DNA of 64,000 nucleotides, from the NCBI RefSeq assembly GCF_019396325.1, contig NZ_JAHKRO010000003.1:62001-126000 (forward strand). Direction: 5' to 3'. Position numbers and translations under genes: made by a program. The stretch comes from Nonomuraea ceibae. GTDB taxonomy: Bacteria; Actinomycetota; Actinomycetes; Streptosporangiales; Streptosporangiaceae. Position 1 is the first letter of the stretch, and every line of letters begins with the position of its first letter. Below the pieces are notes generated by a model. It searched no databases and was not told the origin of the DNA. It worked only from the letters and a program-made list of their open reading frames with translations. This document shows, in pieces, positions 18,254-27,712 of this stretch.

Positions 18254-19462
18254 TCAGCTCGTGAGGCGCGCAAGGGAAACTCCTGCAGCGATCTGGTTGG
18301 CCAAGGACTGTATGTCGGCGAAGAGACTCTCTGGATCTTGGTTGAGGTTGAGGGAATGACAGACGATGTCGATGCCGGTGTCAGCGATGGGGAAGGTCGT
18401 GGGAGCCGCGTTGCCTTTGGCGTAGATCAAGTGCCCACGGCGTACTCCCAGCACGGTGCAGTACACAAGCATCTGGCGGATGTCATCGAGGCCGCCGCCG
18501 CCTCGCTCCTTCTCCTGCGAGTATTTGGCATCGACCACTACGCCGGCGCGTTCAACGGGCCCAGGCCGGTACCAGACAAGATCCGGATGCATGGGGAGTC
18601 CCGGGGCCAGGAAAATTCCAGGCTTGTCATACCTCCCGCCGAGCATGCGCTTGAGCCGGCTGCCAATGGTGATGCGGACAAAGTTTTCGAACACGTCCTC
18701 CATGTCGACTACGAAGCCGTTGCAGGAGATCCGACGACCTTCTCCTTGGTCGACCGAGGTCTGGCGCAGCGTGAGCTCCGCCAGCTTGAGAGCTGTGGCG
18801 TAACGAGCGTTTAGCCGGTTGATCGTCGGGAGAGGCCCTACAGTGGGCGTGACCTTGGCGAGTTTGGCGAGCAAGAGACGGAGTCTCCGGCGTGACTCGG
18901 CGTCCACGCCCGGCACGGACATCATGCGAAGGACCGCCGCTTTCAAGATCTGGTTCTCTGGGATGTCCGGCGTGCGGTCGCTGTAGCGGATCTGGAGCGG
19001 AGTCTGCAATCCGTGCCCGCGATAGAGTTGGTCGGTCTCGCGGAGCCTGCCTCGCAGCACGGTGGAGACCTCATCACGCTCGCGGTAGCCGTACAAGAGC
19101 CCAGGTTTAAGGGCCGCGTCGATTTGCCGCCACAGTGGTTGAGCAAAGGCGGGTACGAGTCCCAGTTCTTCCTCAAGGAGGACCTCGTCGTGCTGCCATG
19201 GTTCCCTCAGCCCTTCGGTGTAACCGAGGAGGAAGAGCACCCTTCTGATGGGAAACTTGGGCGCGACATGCACGTCACGGCCGCCGATCCGCGCCGAGCC
19301 GACCTTGTTGTTCCCCTTGACCTGCCATTTGCCAGAACTCGCGTAGGCCAGCTTTACCAGTCCCAACCTGGACGCCTTAAGGGCCTCTGCTTCCGCATCC
19401 GCTAGTTTGTACGGCGAGCCCTTGCCGATCTCGGAGACCGTGATGGGCTCCGGCATGGTCAT
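18254..19462 (-). CDS. mcrC: McrC-like restriction protein
   Basis: The protein has 402 aa and the McrC arrangement: an N-terminal beta-rich adaptor region and a C-terminal PD-(D/E)XK nuclease core with HPDLVW and then VVVDAKYSQ as the D...DxK metal-binding signature. It would cleave DNA in complex with the McrB AAA+ motor, typically at modified cytosines. The start at 19462 overlaps the mcrB stop (ATGA), so the two are cotranslated. It lies between the two tRNA-like fragments at 18.0 and 24.1 kb. Confidence 0.85.
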   Translation of the reverse strand: MTMPEPITVSEIGKGSPYKLADAEAEALKASRLGLVKLAYASSGKWQVKGNNKVGSARIGGRDVHVAPKFPIRRVLFLLGYTEGLREPWQHDEVLLEEELGLVPAFAQPLWRQIDAALKPGLLYGYRERDEVSTVLRGRLRETDQLYRGHGLQTPLQIRYSDRTPDIPENQILKAAVLRMMSVPGVDAESRRRLRLLLAKLAKVTPTVGPLPTINRLNARYATALKLAELTLRQTSVDQGEGRRISCNGFVVDMEDVFENFVRITIGSRLKRMLGGRYDKPGIFLAPGLPMHPDLVWYRPGPVERAGVVVDAKYSQEKERGGGGLDDIRQMLVYCTVLGVRRGHLIYAKGNAAPTTFPIADTGIDIVCHSLNLNQDPESLFADIQSLANQIAAGVSLARLTS

Positions 19463-21576
19463 TCCTCTGACCCGTTGATCGCCTGGCGAAGAACATCAAG
19501 GCCATAGCGGCCTTCCACGTCGGTGTTGGAGCCGAAGTTGAGCTCACGGAGCAGAGGCAGGATGTCGGCGTTCCACACCTCGTCCATGGCATCGTTGTCC
19601 TCGTACAGGTGCTGGCGCATGACGTAAGAGGGTCCGATCGCTTGATCGCGTCCTTCCGGCAGGTCGTCGGCCATGCGGCGGTTGAGCTCGGCCAGCACAT
19701 GGGGGATGTCCGACTCGATCTCTTGATCTCTCAACCAGCGCTCCAGCAGTCCCTGGGTGGGCTCCTTGTCTGGGTGGAGTTCGAAGAAGGCGAATCTGCG
19801 GCGCATCGCCTGATCGGGGAGCGCGATCGAGCGGTCGGTCGTGTTCATCGTCCCGATGATGAACAGGTTTTCCGGCAGGCTGAAAGGCGAGTCGGGGGAG
19901 TACTGCAGGCTGACCTGCTGACTCCGGTACTCCAGCAGGAAGTAGAGCTCGCCGAAGACCTTGTCGAGTTGCGCCCGGTTGATTTCATCGATGATCAGGA
20001 TGTACGGCGTGCTCGGGTCGTCCTGCGCTTGCTCGGCAAGCTTACGGAAGGGCCCGGCGGTGAGCGCGAAGAAGATCGTCCCACTGCTCCCCTGCTGTGG
20101 TCGAAACCCCTCGATGAAGTCCTCGTAAGTGAACGACGGATGGAACTGCACTAGTTTGACCGCCTGGTCCTCGGTCAGGTGCCGGGCCAGTTTCAAGGCG
20201 AGATAGGTCTTGCCGGTGCCTGGCGGGCCGTACAAGATGATCTGCTTGCGTCGCCAGAGCAACTGTTCCAGGCGGCTCAGCCAGCCGTGATTGTCAGAGT
20301 GGAGTGCCTTGGCCAGGGTCTCGTCGACGTGGTTGAACTGCAGTGGGAGCCTCTCCGGGGGAGCTTCCTCCTCCGGGTGGGTGTACGGCTGGGCGAGCCG
20401 GTGCAACTCGTCGATCGCCGAGGTCAGGTCGACCACATAGTCCTGGCTCTGGAGCAGTGCGGGAATCGGTGACGGTAGAGCGCGTAGGTCAAGCGGCGTG
20501 CTGACGTTGAACCATTCCACGGTTCGACGGAGATTGGAAAGCCCACCCTGCGATTCGGTGAACCGTGCCTCGCCCGTGAGCCGTCCGAGGTACACATGAC
20601 CACGGGTGGTCGTGAGCACAAGATCACCTATACGCATTTGGCGAATGAAGCGGGCAAACTCGGCGAGCCGCTGCTCCTGGAATGCGTAGGACTTGTGCTG
20701 GTATCCCTCGCGGACCGCTTTGCGCAGCGCATCGAAGGTAAGGTTGGCCGCTGCGGGATCGAGCTGGGATGCCGCCAACGACACCCATCCCTCACGTAGC
20801 CAATCATCGACCAGGTTGTAGCCCTCGACTCCCGTACCACGCACCATCCAGGCCCTCTGCATGCCGACGATGTCCGCCCCGGTGAGTTCCTTGCGCAGCT
20901 CCCAGAGACTTCGTAGAGCGATCGCGTCGAGCCTCTGCTGCGGAGCGGCCACTCCATCGAGGAACTTAAGACCTTCGCCCTCCAGGCGTTGCTGCAGATC
21001 CACACCCCGATAGTTGAAGTGGAGCATGCCCTCTACAGGGAGGCGGCCATCGTGCGTGAGGACGCGATAGGAGGCGGGGACGTTTACCTTGGCATTGGCC
21101 AGGAAGTGGGCGACCTCGCGGCCGGAGGCACCAGTGAGCTCAGCTAGATCATCATGAGAAGTCCACTGGCCTGCCTCGACTAACCCGATGGCGTCCACAA
21201 TAAACCACTGAACGTCGCTGAGATTTTCCAGAGCCTGCTTGCGCTGTTCGTCAATCTCCCGGTACAGACGCTTCAACTCTCGAGCGAGTTCGCTCTCGTC
21301 TCGATATCTGTCGAGCGCCTCGATGCCCGCGTCGGTGATTGTCCAGCCGCCGGTCTTCTTCAGCCATCCAACTGTGGCGGCGTCACCGGTCCAAAAGTGC
21401 AGGGCCGTCTCCCACCGGGACTGACCACCGCGGCTATGCTCGAGCTCATACGGGGTCGGCGATACCCGTTCTCGTACCTCACCGATCACACGCGCAGCGG
21501 CCAGAGGCTCCGGGTGATCTCGGAGTACCTCCAGAGCATTTCGAAGATAGAGCCCGTAGCGGATCTGCTCGGCCAC
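19459..21576 (-). CDS. mcrB: McrB-like AAA+ GTPase with N-terminal winged-helix and EVE/PUA-like domains
   Basis: GTG at 21576 is chosen because AAGGAG lies 6 nt upstream; the 50 extra residues of the longer frame are low-quality sequence. Residues 1-100 resemble the Mrr-type winged helix (ending in a GWTITDAGIEALDRY strand-helix). Residues about 250-370 look like an EVE/PUA-type modified-base reader (GDLVLTTTRGHVYLGRL). The AAA+ module follows: Walker A YGPPGTGKT with K456, Walker B IIDEINRA and the McrB signature GTMNTTDRSIALPDQAMRRRF. The reader domain probably defines which modified DNA is recognised. The complete 705-aa frame shows no damage. Confidence 0.85.
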   Translation of the reverse strand: MAEQIRYGLYLRNALEVLRDHPEPLAAARVIGEVRERVSPTPYELEHSRGGQSRWETALHFWTGDAATVGWLKKTGGWTITDAGIEALDRYRDESELARELKRLYREIDEQRKQALENLSDVQWFIVDAIGLVEAGQWTSHDDLAELTGASGREVAHFLANAKVNVPASYRVLTHDGRLPVEGMLHFNYRGVDLQQRLEGEGLKFLDGVAAPQQRLDAIALRSLWELRKELTGADIVGMQRAWMVRGTGVEGYNLVDDWLREGWVSLAASQLDPAAANLTFDALRKAVREGYQHKSYAFQEQRLAEFARFIRQMRIGDLVLTTTRGHVYLGRLTGEARFTESQGGLSNLRRTVEWFNVSTPLDLRALPSPIPALLQSQDYVVDLTSAIDELHRLAQPYTHPEEEAPPERLPLQFNHVDETLAKALHSDNHGWLSRLEQLLWRRKQIILYGPPGTGKTYLALKLARHLTEDQAVKLVQFHPSFTYEDFIEGFRPQQGSSGTIFFALTAGPFRKLAEQAQDDPSTPYILIIDEINRAQLDKVFGELYFLLEYRSQQVSLQYSPDSPFSLPENLFIIGTMNTTDRSIALPDQAMRRRFAFFELHPDKEPTQGLLERWLRDQEIESDIPHVLAELNRRMADDLPEGRDQAIGPSYVMRQHLYEDNDAMDEVWNADILPLLRELNFGSNTDVEGRYGLDVLRQAINGSEE

Positions 21577-21809
21577 CTGGATCTCCTTCAGCCCTCGACC
21601 TTCGCTGGGTGTCGCGGCTCCCGGTCGCTTAGCGGGGCCAGAACCGTTTGGTACAGCCCGCCGGACCTGAGGTCTCCGCCATAGAAACGTAGATCTCCAT
21701 GATGGCCTTTCCGCCCGAGCGAACACCTGTGTTCCGTATAACTCAGTGGACTGGAGACCCGAAAGTCGGGACTGACCTGGGCAGACATGGCTGATTCTGG
21801 CTGCACCCC

Positions 21810-23123
21810 CTACGGGGACGACTGGCCACGGCGTGCAGTCCGGCGAGGTGAGGAAGTGTCCCAGGCCATGGCGCCCGCCTGGCCTCGTACCAATGCCTCA
21901 CGGCGCATCACCCCCTGCGCCGCAGCCAACACCTCATCCCAAATCTCATCCGCTGTGATTGCCCCGGCATCTACCGTCTCGGTGTAGCCACCCTGCGGCA
22001 TCATCTCTGCCGACACTGCCGCCCCCAAACGCCGTACATCGTGCAGATGCCGCAACACCCGTCTCTCCACCGCACGCGCCATCTCACCGGTCGGGCACTC
22101 GAGCGTGCTGACCACCTGCCATCCCCACACCTCATGATCCTCTAACCGTGATTTCCCCGCGTTCATGATCCCGACTTTGTGCGCACGCAGCGCTTGCGAT
22201 GTCACCAGATAAACCACCGCCGGACGATCGGCCCGGAAATGCTCTGTCGCATGCGCATACTTCAGTCGGTAGTACTTCGATGCTGTTTCCTCTGGCAATC
22301 GTCCCGTTCGTGCAAGCTCTGCCGTGCCTTCCGCTGTCAGACGTGTCCCATCGATAACCCGAGACACCAGCACATACACCCCTCGGCCATCGATGGCCTT
22401 AACCTCCAGGGTCGCCACTCGCAACCCCAGTTGCCTGGCCGCCATGCGTGCTGCCGCACGCGCCCGCACTAGCCCTCCAAAACGTTCCAGTTCATGTGGG
22501 CCGATTTCCAACGCTACTATCTCGACTGCATCCTGTTCCGGGGCCTCCGCCTCTACCCGCGAACTGATCAACCTTGACATGGTTCGCACCTGGTCCATCG
22601 ACGGTCGGAACTGCATTCCTGGCGTGGATAACGCCCGACGCCGTCCATTTGCCCCTAGCGACGACGACACCGCAAACCGCGACGTGCCGATCAGCGTCAG
22701 CAACTCCCCACGCCCTTCGACGTCATCGCCCGGCAACTCGCCTACAAATGACCAGCCTGGAACCTCGCGCCTCGTCGCATCGCCTACATCGCCGAGGAAC
22801 CAGCCGTTAACCACGCCTCCCGGGTTGCCACATTTCACGCACCACAGCTCTGGCCGTGCCGCCCATTTGCGAGCTTTCGCCACGCTCACCGCATAGCCCC
22901 ACCAGTCGTGGCTCAAGCACCACGCCACCGCCACCAGCTCTACTCGACCACGCAGCCACACACCGGACTCGGCCTCGAACTGAACTGCTGCCGCAGAAAA
23001 GGGCAACCCTAGTGAACCTGCCGAACGCAGATCCACAACAGCAGTTCGGACCGCCTCGGTGCGCTCACCCTTAGGCGTCCGCTCCCGCACTTCAACAATC
23101 GCGTTCAGCCATACGTCGCTCAA
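21810..23123 (-). CDS. GIY-YIG-like nuclease-family protein, 437 aa
   Basis: The C-terminal part (about residues 305-370) has the spacing of a GIY-YIG/T5orf172-like domain: VVYLVTS, then HKVGI, then a GW turn, then TGEMARAVERRVL with its Glu. The first Y-x-V replaces GIY. The N-terminal 200 residues are beta-rich and unrecognised. It is transcribed in the same direction as mcrBC from about 230 bp upstream, so it may belong to the same restriction unit. Two CxxC (WCVKCG) residues near 95 could bind zinc. Function is inferred from fold-like motifs only. Confidence 0.55.
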   Translation of the reverse strand: MSDVWLNAIVEVRERTPKGERTEAVRTAVVDLRSAGSLGLPFSAAAVQFEAESGVWLRGRVELVAVAWCLSHDWWGYAVSVAKARKWAARPELWCVKCGNPGGVVNGWFLGDVGDATRREVPGWSFVGELPGDDVEGRGELLTLIGTSRFAVSSSLGANGRRRALSTPGMQFRPSMDQVRTMSRLISSRVEAEAPEQDAVEIVALEIGPHELERFGGLVRARAAARMAARQLGLRVATLEVKAIDGRGVYVLVSRVIDGTRLTAEGTAELARTGRLPEETASKYYRLKYAHATEHFRADRPAVVYLVTSQALRAHKVGIMNAGKSRLEDHEVWGWQVVSTLECPTGEMARAVERRVLRHLHDVRRLGAAVSAEMMPQGGYTETVDAGAITADEIWDEVLAAAQGVMRREALVRGQAGAMAWDTSSPRRTARRGQSSP

Positions 23124-23347
23124 TTTGCCCTCCTCTATTCGTACCAGTGGGCCAGACCGCGTGCCCCCAACCGAAGTGATCTTAATGCCGCTGAATGCTC
23201 CCAGCGGTGCCCCAACGACCGCTCATTCTGGATGCGAGTGATTTACTGTAGTCGGATGTCAGCGGAATGCCCAGCAGCCTGGTTTGCCGTGAGCAGGACC
23301 TGTGTGCCGCCCGCCGGCGCGCGGGTGAGGCAGATGCGAGGCCTTAG

Positions 23348-23899
23348 TCAATGCCTAACTGCTTCGCTGCTGCGGCGACTATGCGTCCCCGGGACACCAA
23401 TCGATAGGCCGAGGCTTACGGGCGTCCCAGTGCCTTCAGCTCGGCCAGATGGTCGCGCCATCCATGCCCGGTCTGCTTCGTTGAGGGTGGCGACTCGGTC
23501 GATGGTTTCTGTCAACCGGAGGAACGGGTCCAGGCGGCCGACGCCGAAGGCGGTGGGGTGGGAGGTCATGTAGGCGGCGCAGTATGGTAGCCACCAGCAA
23601 GACGGCGCCGTGTTGGTGGGGTGGCAGTTCGCCATCAGGTGACCGCGCGGCCGTCGACCCCGATGGGCTGGTCGACGCCTGGCAACGGTGGGTACGTGGT
23701 GGGCTTTGAGCCAGCTGGCCACTGCTACTTCCCGGGTGGCGGCGAGGGAGACGTAACCGATGAGGCCGCCGGGAAGCCGGTACAGGACGTTCACGACCAG
23801 CCGCATCAACTCAGCTCCGGCGGGGTCGAGTCGGGCTCGGCGGCTCGCTGTGTCGAGTACGACCCGCGCCTCGGCCTCGGCGTTGCTGGCTTGGGGCAT
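23348..23899 (-). CDS. hypothetical protein or decayed gene, 183 aa
   Basis: The first 70 residues (a RLVVNVLYRLPGGLIGYVSLAATREV stretch, cited by its span) and residues 110-150 have normal amino-acid composition, while the middle part (about 70-95) is Arg/Pro-rich as in out-of-frame high-GC sequence. This suggests a gene with compensating frameshifts or a pseudogene. There is no clear ribosome site. It lies just left of the tRNA-like remnant at 24.1 kb, where decayed element ends are expected. Confidence 0.3.
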   Translation of the reverse strand: MPQASNAEAEARVVLDTASRRARLDPAGAELMRLVVNVLYRLPGGLIGYVSLAATREVAVASWLKAHHVPTVARRRPAHRGRRPRGHLMANCHPTNTAPSCWWLPYCAAYMTSHPTAFGVGRLDPFLRLTETIDRVATLNEADRAWMARPSGRAEGTGTPVSLGLSIGVPGTHSRRSSEAVRH

Positions 23900-24125
23900 G
23901 CCTGGATCGCCTCACGGATGCAGTGCCGCGCCTCGGCCACCGATGTCGGCTCTTGTGGAGCTGGCGAGTCTGACAAGCTCTCTCATGTCGTCCTGCGCCC
24001 GGTGGGACCGCACTATCTCGGCGTCGGTACGGCGTGTGCTCCGATGGTGGCGGCTTCGTCGGAGTCTCCGGTCGGCATGGTGAGGGAGGCGGGCTGATGC
24101 CGGCGCCCCCGGCAGTGTGCTGGTT

Positions 24126-24161
24126 CAGGATTCGAACCTGCGGCACTCGCTGTAGGAGAGA
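24126..24161 (-). repeat. degenerate tRNA-Arg(CCU) 3'-half, putative attachment-site remnant
   Basis: CAGGATTCGAACCTGCGGCA, then CTCGCTGTAGGAGAG, matches the plus-strand complement of the intact tRNA-Arg(CCU) with about three differences over 36 bases. Ten bases further left GCCCCCGGCAG (24105-24115) recalls the tRNA acceptor end, separated by a short insertion. The D arm and 5' acceptor are missing. The orientation equals that of the intact gene. Confidence 0.7.
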
Positions 24162-24230
24162 GGCACCTGCAAGGCTGGCTCATGTGCTCTGAGCTGCGAA
24201 GGTGCTTGGTGTCACCCGCGCCATCTGGGA

Positions 24231-24250
24231 GATCATCCCGTGCATGTCCC
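24231..24250 (+). repeat. conserved 20-mer, copy 2
   Basis: GATCATCCCGTGCATGTCCC, 70 bp right of the tRNA-like core. A shared GAGCTG lies exactly 40 bp before this 20-mer and before the 18.1-kb copy, so the two junctions are diverged direct repeats of about 130 bp. Confidence 0.55.
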
Positions 24251-24551
24251 CTGGGCCCCGTCGAGGTTCGTTAGGTGGTGGCTTTCGTTGGCCCGCTCGT
24301 GCTGCAGGGGCGAGAGGGATGAGGCTCGGCTCTGAGCGCCTCGCTCGAGCATGTGCACGTGCCACCCGTCTGGCACCGCCCCTGCGCCCGGATCGGGTGG
24401 GCTTTGGGGCGGTGTGTCGGGCCTCGCGGAACACATCGCCGGCGTGGTCCGATCGCCTCGGGCGCTCGCCGCAATGTCACATTCCTGATGCAGGGATCGC
24501 TGTAAAGTCTTTGATACAGAGCAGCACCGGGATGATCGGGAACGAGCACGC

Positions 24552-26498
24552 ATGGCCGAGTCGGCAGAGGCATTCAGGAAGACGACGGCGCGGATCGTCT
24601 GGGACACCGCGGACAAGTACCTGCGTAACATCGTCGACGAGGAGGACTACGGCGACTACATCCTGCCATTCACGGTGCTCCGGCGCCTGGAGTGCATGCT
24701 CGCTGGCACCAAGGACGAGGTGATCAAGTACGTCGATGCGTTCGGCGGGATGCCTCAGCACCTGATCGACATCGCGGTTAAGGACCGATTCGGGCTTGGC
24801 TTTTACAACGTCTCGCCGCTCAACCTCGCCACGATCGCGTCGGTCGACGACAACGTGGACAAGTCCCTCAAGAGCTACATCGACGGGTTCTCGAACAACA
24901 TCGCCGACATCTGGGTCTCCTTCGACTTCAACCGGCGCGCGAAAGTACTCGCCGACGCCAATCGACTCCACGCCGTCGTCAAGCACTTCTCCACGCTCGA
25001 CCTAAGCCCGAGCAGCCTGAGCAACACAGGCATGGGCGACGTCTTCGAGGACGTCATGTACCGCGCCTTCAACAAGAAGGGCAAGGCCGCCGGTAACTTC
25101 TACACTCCGCGAGACGCCATCAACCTGATGGTGGACATCCTGATCGCGAACGACGACGACACCCTCGCGGGAGAGGGCACGGCGCGTTCGATCTACGACC
25201 CGACGGCCGGCTCCGGTGGCATGCTGCTCATCGCCCAGGAAGCGCTGCGGCGCATGAACGAAACGATCGACGTCACGCTCTACGGCCAGGAGCTCATGCC
25301 CTCCGCGTTCGCCCTCGGCAAGGCGGACCTGCTCATCCAGGGCGGTCGCCCGGACGCGATTAGGCAGGGCAACACCCTCGTCGAGGACCTCTACGAGGGG
25401 CAGACCTTCGACTACGTCCTCTCGAATCCCCCGTTCGGCATCGACTGGGAGGTCGAGGAGAAGCCCGTGCGTGACCAGGCGAAGACGCCCGGCTCCCGCT
25501 TCAGCCATGGCCTCCCCAGCATCAGCGACGGGCAAATGCTGTTCCTGGCGCACTGCGCGTCGAAACTCAGTCCGCCCGGAAAGAACGGCCAGGGTGGACG
25601 CGCCGCGGTCGTCTCCAACGCGGCCCCGCTCTTCAACGGCGACAAGGGGCCGACGGCGATCCGTCAGTGGCTCCTTGACGAGGACCTCATCGACGCCATC
25701 ATCGCCCTGCCGCCCAGCATGTTCTACGGGACCGGCATCCCTACCTACGTCTGGTTCCTCGACACGAACAAGGAACCGGAGCGCAAGGGCAAGATCCAGC
25801 TGATCGACGGATCGGGCCAATGGACTTTGCTGCGCAGGCCCATGGGCGAGAAGCGCCGGGAGATGCGTGCCGCAGACCGGGATCCGGTGCTCGAGGCGTA
25901 CAAGGCCTTCGACCACGCGGATCCTAAGATTTCCCGCGTGATGACTCCGGACGACTTCAAGTTCCGGGACGTTCCCGTCTACAAGCAGGCGCGCCTGGCT
26001 GCCCGATTCAGCGAAGAGGCGCACGAGGCGCTGCGCGAACGGAAGGACTTCACGGACGAGCACGTCGCCGTGCTCGAATCGCTTAGCGGCACGAGCTGGA
26101 ACGACCTTCCCAAGACCTTCCCGCAGGCTGCGAAGGCAGCTGGGCTGAAGGCTCCGCTGGGCCTAGTAGACGCCGTGATGAAGGCGATGGCCGTGCCCGA
26201 CGACTCAGCGCCGCCAGCCGTCGACCGGAAGGGCAACGCGGTCACTTCGAGCGGATGGAAGATCACCGAGCGCGTGCCGCTCAGCGATGACCTCGCCGAG
26301 CACATGGCGCGCGAGGTGGTGCCGTTCTCTCCTGACGCCCAGTGGGACGAGAGCAAGGCGAAGCACGGCAACGAGATCCCGTTCACGAGGATCTTCTACA
26401 CGCCGCGGGCACCGCGACCGCTCGACGAGATCGACTCCGAGGTACAGAGGCTCATGGGCGAACTCGCTGACATGTTCAAGCTGGTGAGCGATCAGTGA
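24552..26498 (+). CDS. hsdM: type I restriction-modification methyltransferase subunit HsdM
   Basis: The protein has 648 aa. An N-terminal HsdM helical domain (AESAEAFRKTTARIVWDTADK onset) is followed by an N6-adenine methylase core with the SAM-binding DPTAGSGG (D216) and catalytic NPPF (N292). With HsdS it would methylate adenine in a bipartite target. It is the first gene of hsdM-hsdS-hsdR; the stop overlaps the hsdS GTG. It begins about 300 bp inside the putative element end at 24.25 kb. Confidence 0.92.
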   Translation: MAESAEAFRKTTARIVWDTADKYLRNIVDEEDYGDYILPFTVLRRLECMLAGTKDEVIKYVDAFGGMPQHLIDIAVKDRFGLGFYNVSPLNLATIASVDDNVDKSLKSYIDGFSNNIADIWVSFDFNRRAKVLADANRLHAVVKHFSTLDLSPSSLSNTGMGDVFEDVMYRAFNKKGKAAGNFYTPRDAINLMVDILIANDDDTLAGEGTARSIYDPTAGSGGMLLIAQEALRRMNETIDVTLYGQELMPSAFALGKADLLIQGGRPDAIRQGNTLVEDLYEGQTFDYVLSNPPFGIDWEVEEKPVRDQAKTPGSRFSHGLPSISDGQMLFLAHCASKLSPPGKNGQGGRAAVVSNAAPLFNGDKGPTAIRQWLLDEDLIDAIIALPPSMFYGTGIPTYVWFLDTNKEPERKGKIQLIDGSGQWTLLRRPMGEKRREMRAADRDPVLEAYKAFDHADPKISRVMTPDDFKFRDVPVYKQARLAARFSEEAHEALRERKDFTDEHVAVLESLSGTSWNDLPKTFPQAAKAAGLKAPLGLVDAVMKAMAVPDDSAPPAVDRKGNAVTSSGWKITERVPLSDDLAEHMAREVVPFSPDAQWDESKAKHGNEIPFTRIFYTPRAPRPLDEIDSEVQRLMGELADMFKLVSDQ

Positions 26499-27712
26499 CC
26501 GATCAGGCAGTCCACAAGTCGCTGCTCGAGAGCTCCGCCTTCGTCATGGCTCCGATCGGATCCATCGTCGTAGAGCGGAACGAGAAAGTCGGTGAGACGG
26601 AGTTCTCCGCGCTGTCGGTCGGGAAGCTGGGCGTGACGCCCCAGCTCGCTGGCGTCGCCAAGTCACAGACCGAAGGCGATCGGAAGCTAGTGCGCGCCGG
26701 AGATCTGGTCATCAACTCGCGATCCGACCGGCGCGGGGCTTCTGGGCTGGCTTACCAGGACGGGAGCGTCTCTGTCGTCTACTCCGTCATGACGCCAAGG
26801 CCGGATCTCCTGGTTCCGGAGTACGGCCATCATCTGTTCCGCAGCATCCCGTTCCAGGAGGAGTTCTTCCGTTGGGGCACGGGGATCGTCGACGACCTGT
26901 GGTCCACCAACTTCACTCGGATGTCACGCATTCGCGTCCCCTTGCCGCCGTTGGAAGTCCAGCGCGAACTCGCGGCCCGGCTCGACGAGGCCGATGACAT
27001 GATCGCGAAGCTCGATGAGCTGACCGACGCACTGCGTGCACGGGCAATCGACACGGCTGCGCTGTTCGGTCTCTCCGAGGAGGACTCGCGCCGAGGCGAA
27101 GATGCGCAATCTCCGCTGTCCGGGATACCTGAGCATTGGGACCGCACGAAGTTCGGCTACGACTTCACCGAGAGCACCGAGCGGAACGGCGAGAACCCGC
27201 CAGGGCCCCTTCTCTCGATCTCCGAGTACCGGGGAGTCGAGCTGAATACGCGGACGGATGGTCAACAGGCGTCCCTGGACGTGGCGAAGTACCGGGTAGT
27301 GAGGCCGAACCAACTCGCCGCCAACATGATGTGGCTGAATCACGGCGGGCTCGGCGTTTCGTCGCTCACTGGTTACATCAGCCCTGACTACAAGGCGTTC
27401 TGGATCTCGCCGCGATTCCATCCGCGCTACGTGCACCACCTTCTCCGCAGCCCCCGATATGTTGACTACTTCGGAGCCATCGGCACAGGAGTCCGCCCCA
27501 ACGCCCAGCGAGTCACGAAGACCGCACTCGACATGATGCCACTGCCGCTGCCCCCCATGGACGAGCAGCAACGCATCGCGGACTATCTCGACGGGGTGAC
27601 GGGTCGCATTGACGGCATGCTGTCGAAGATCGCCAGCCTTCGAGACCTTCTCGTGGAGCGGTCTTCCGCGTTCCTGCTCGACGTCGTTACCGGACGGAAG
27701 GAAATCGCGTGA
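26495..27712 (+). CDS. hsdS: type I restriction-modification specificity subunit HsdS
   Basis: The protein has 405 aa with two target-recognition halves, each ending in a conserved helix: PLPPLEVQRELAARLDEAD near residue 155 and PLPPMDEQQRIADYLDGVTG near 355. The first and second TRDs differ in sequence, so a bipartite asymmetric target is expected. GTG at 26495 overlaps the hsdM stop, and its own stop overlaps the hsdR GTG, so M, S and R are translationally coupled. No inverted repeats suggesting phase inversion are seen. Confidence 0.9.
   Translation: MTDQAVHKSLLESSAFVMAPIGSIVVERNEKVGETEFSALSVGKLGVTPQLAGVAKSQTEGDRKLVRAGDLVINSRSDRRGASGLAYQDGSVSVVYSVMTPRPDLLVPEYGHHLFRSIPFQEEFFRWGTGIVDDLWSTNFTRMSRIRVPLPPLEVQRELAARLDEADDMIAKLDELTDALRARAIDTAALFGLSEEDSRRGEDAQSPLSGIPEHWDRTKFGYDFTESTERNGENPPGPLLSISEYRGVELNTRTDGQQASLDVAKYRVVRPNQLAANMMWLNHGGLGVSSLTGYISPDYKAFWISPRFHPRYVHHLLRSPRYVDYFGAIGTGVRPNAQRVTKTALDMMPLPLPPMDEQQRIADYLDGVTGRIDGMLSKIASLRDLLVERSSAFLLDVVTGRKEIA

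Larger units (their letters stand above)
23900..24551. other. element junction region
   Basis: No supported gene in 650 bp. It contains the second tRNA-Arg-like remnant (24126-24161), the second 20-mer (24231-24250) and the presumed promoter of the hsd operon; TAAAGT at 24503-24508 is a possible -10 box. Confidence 0.5.
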
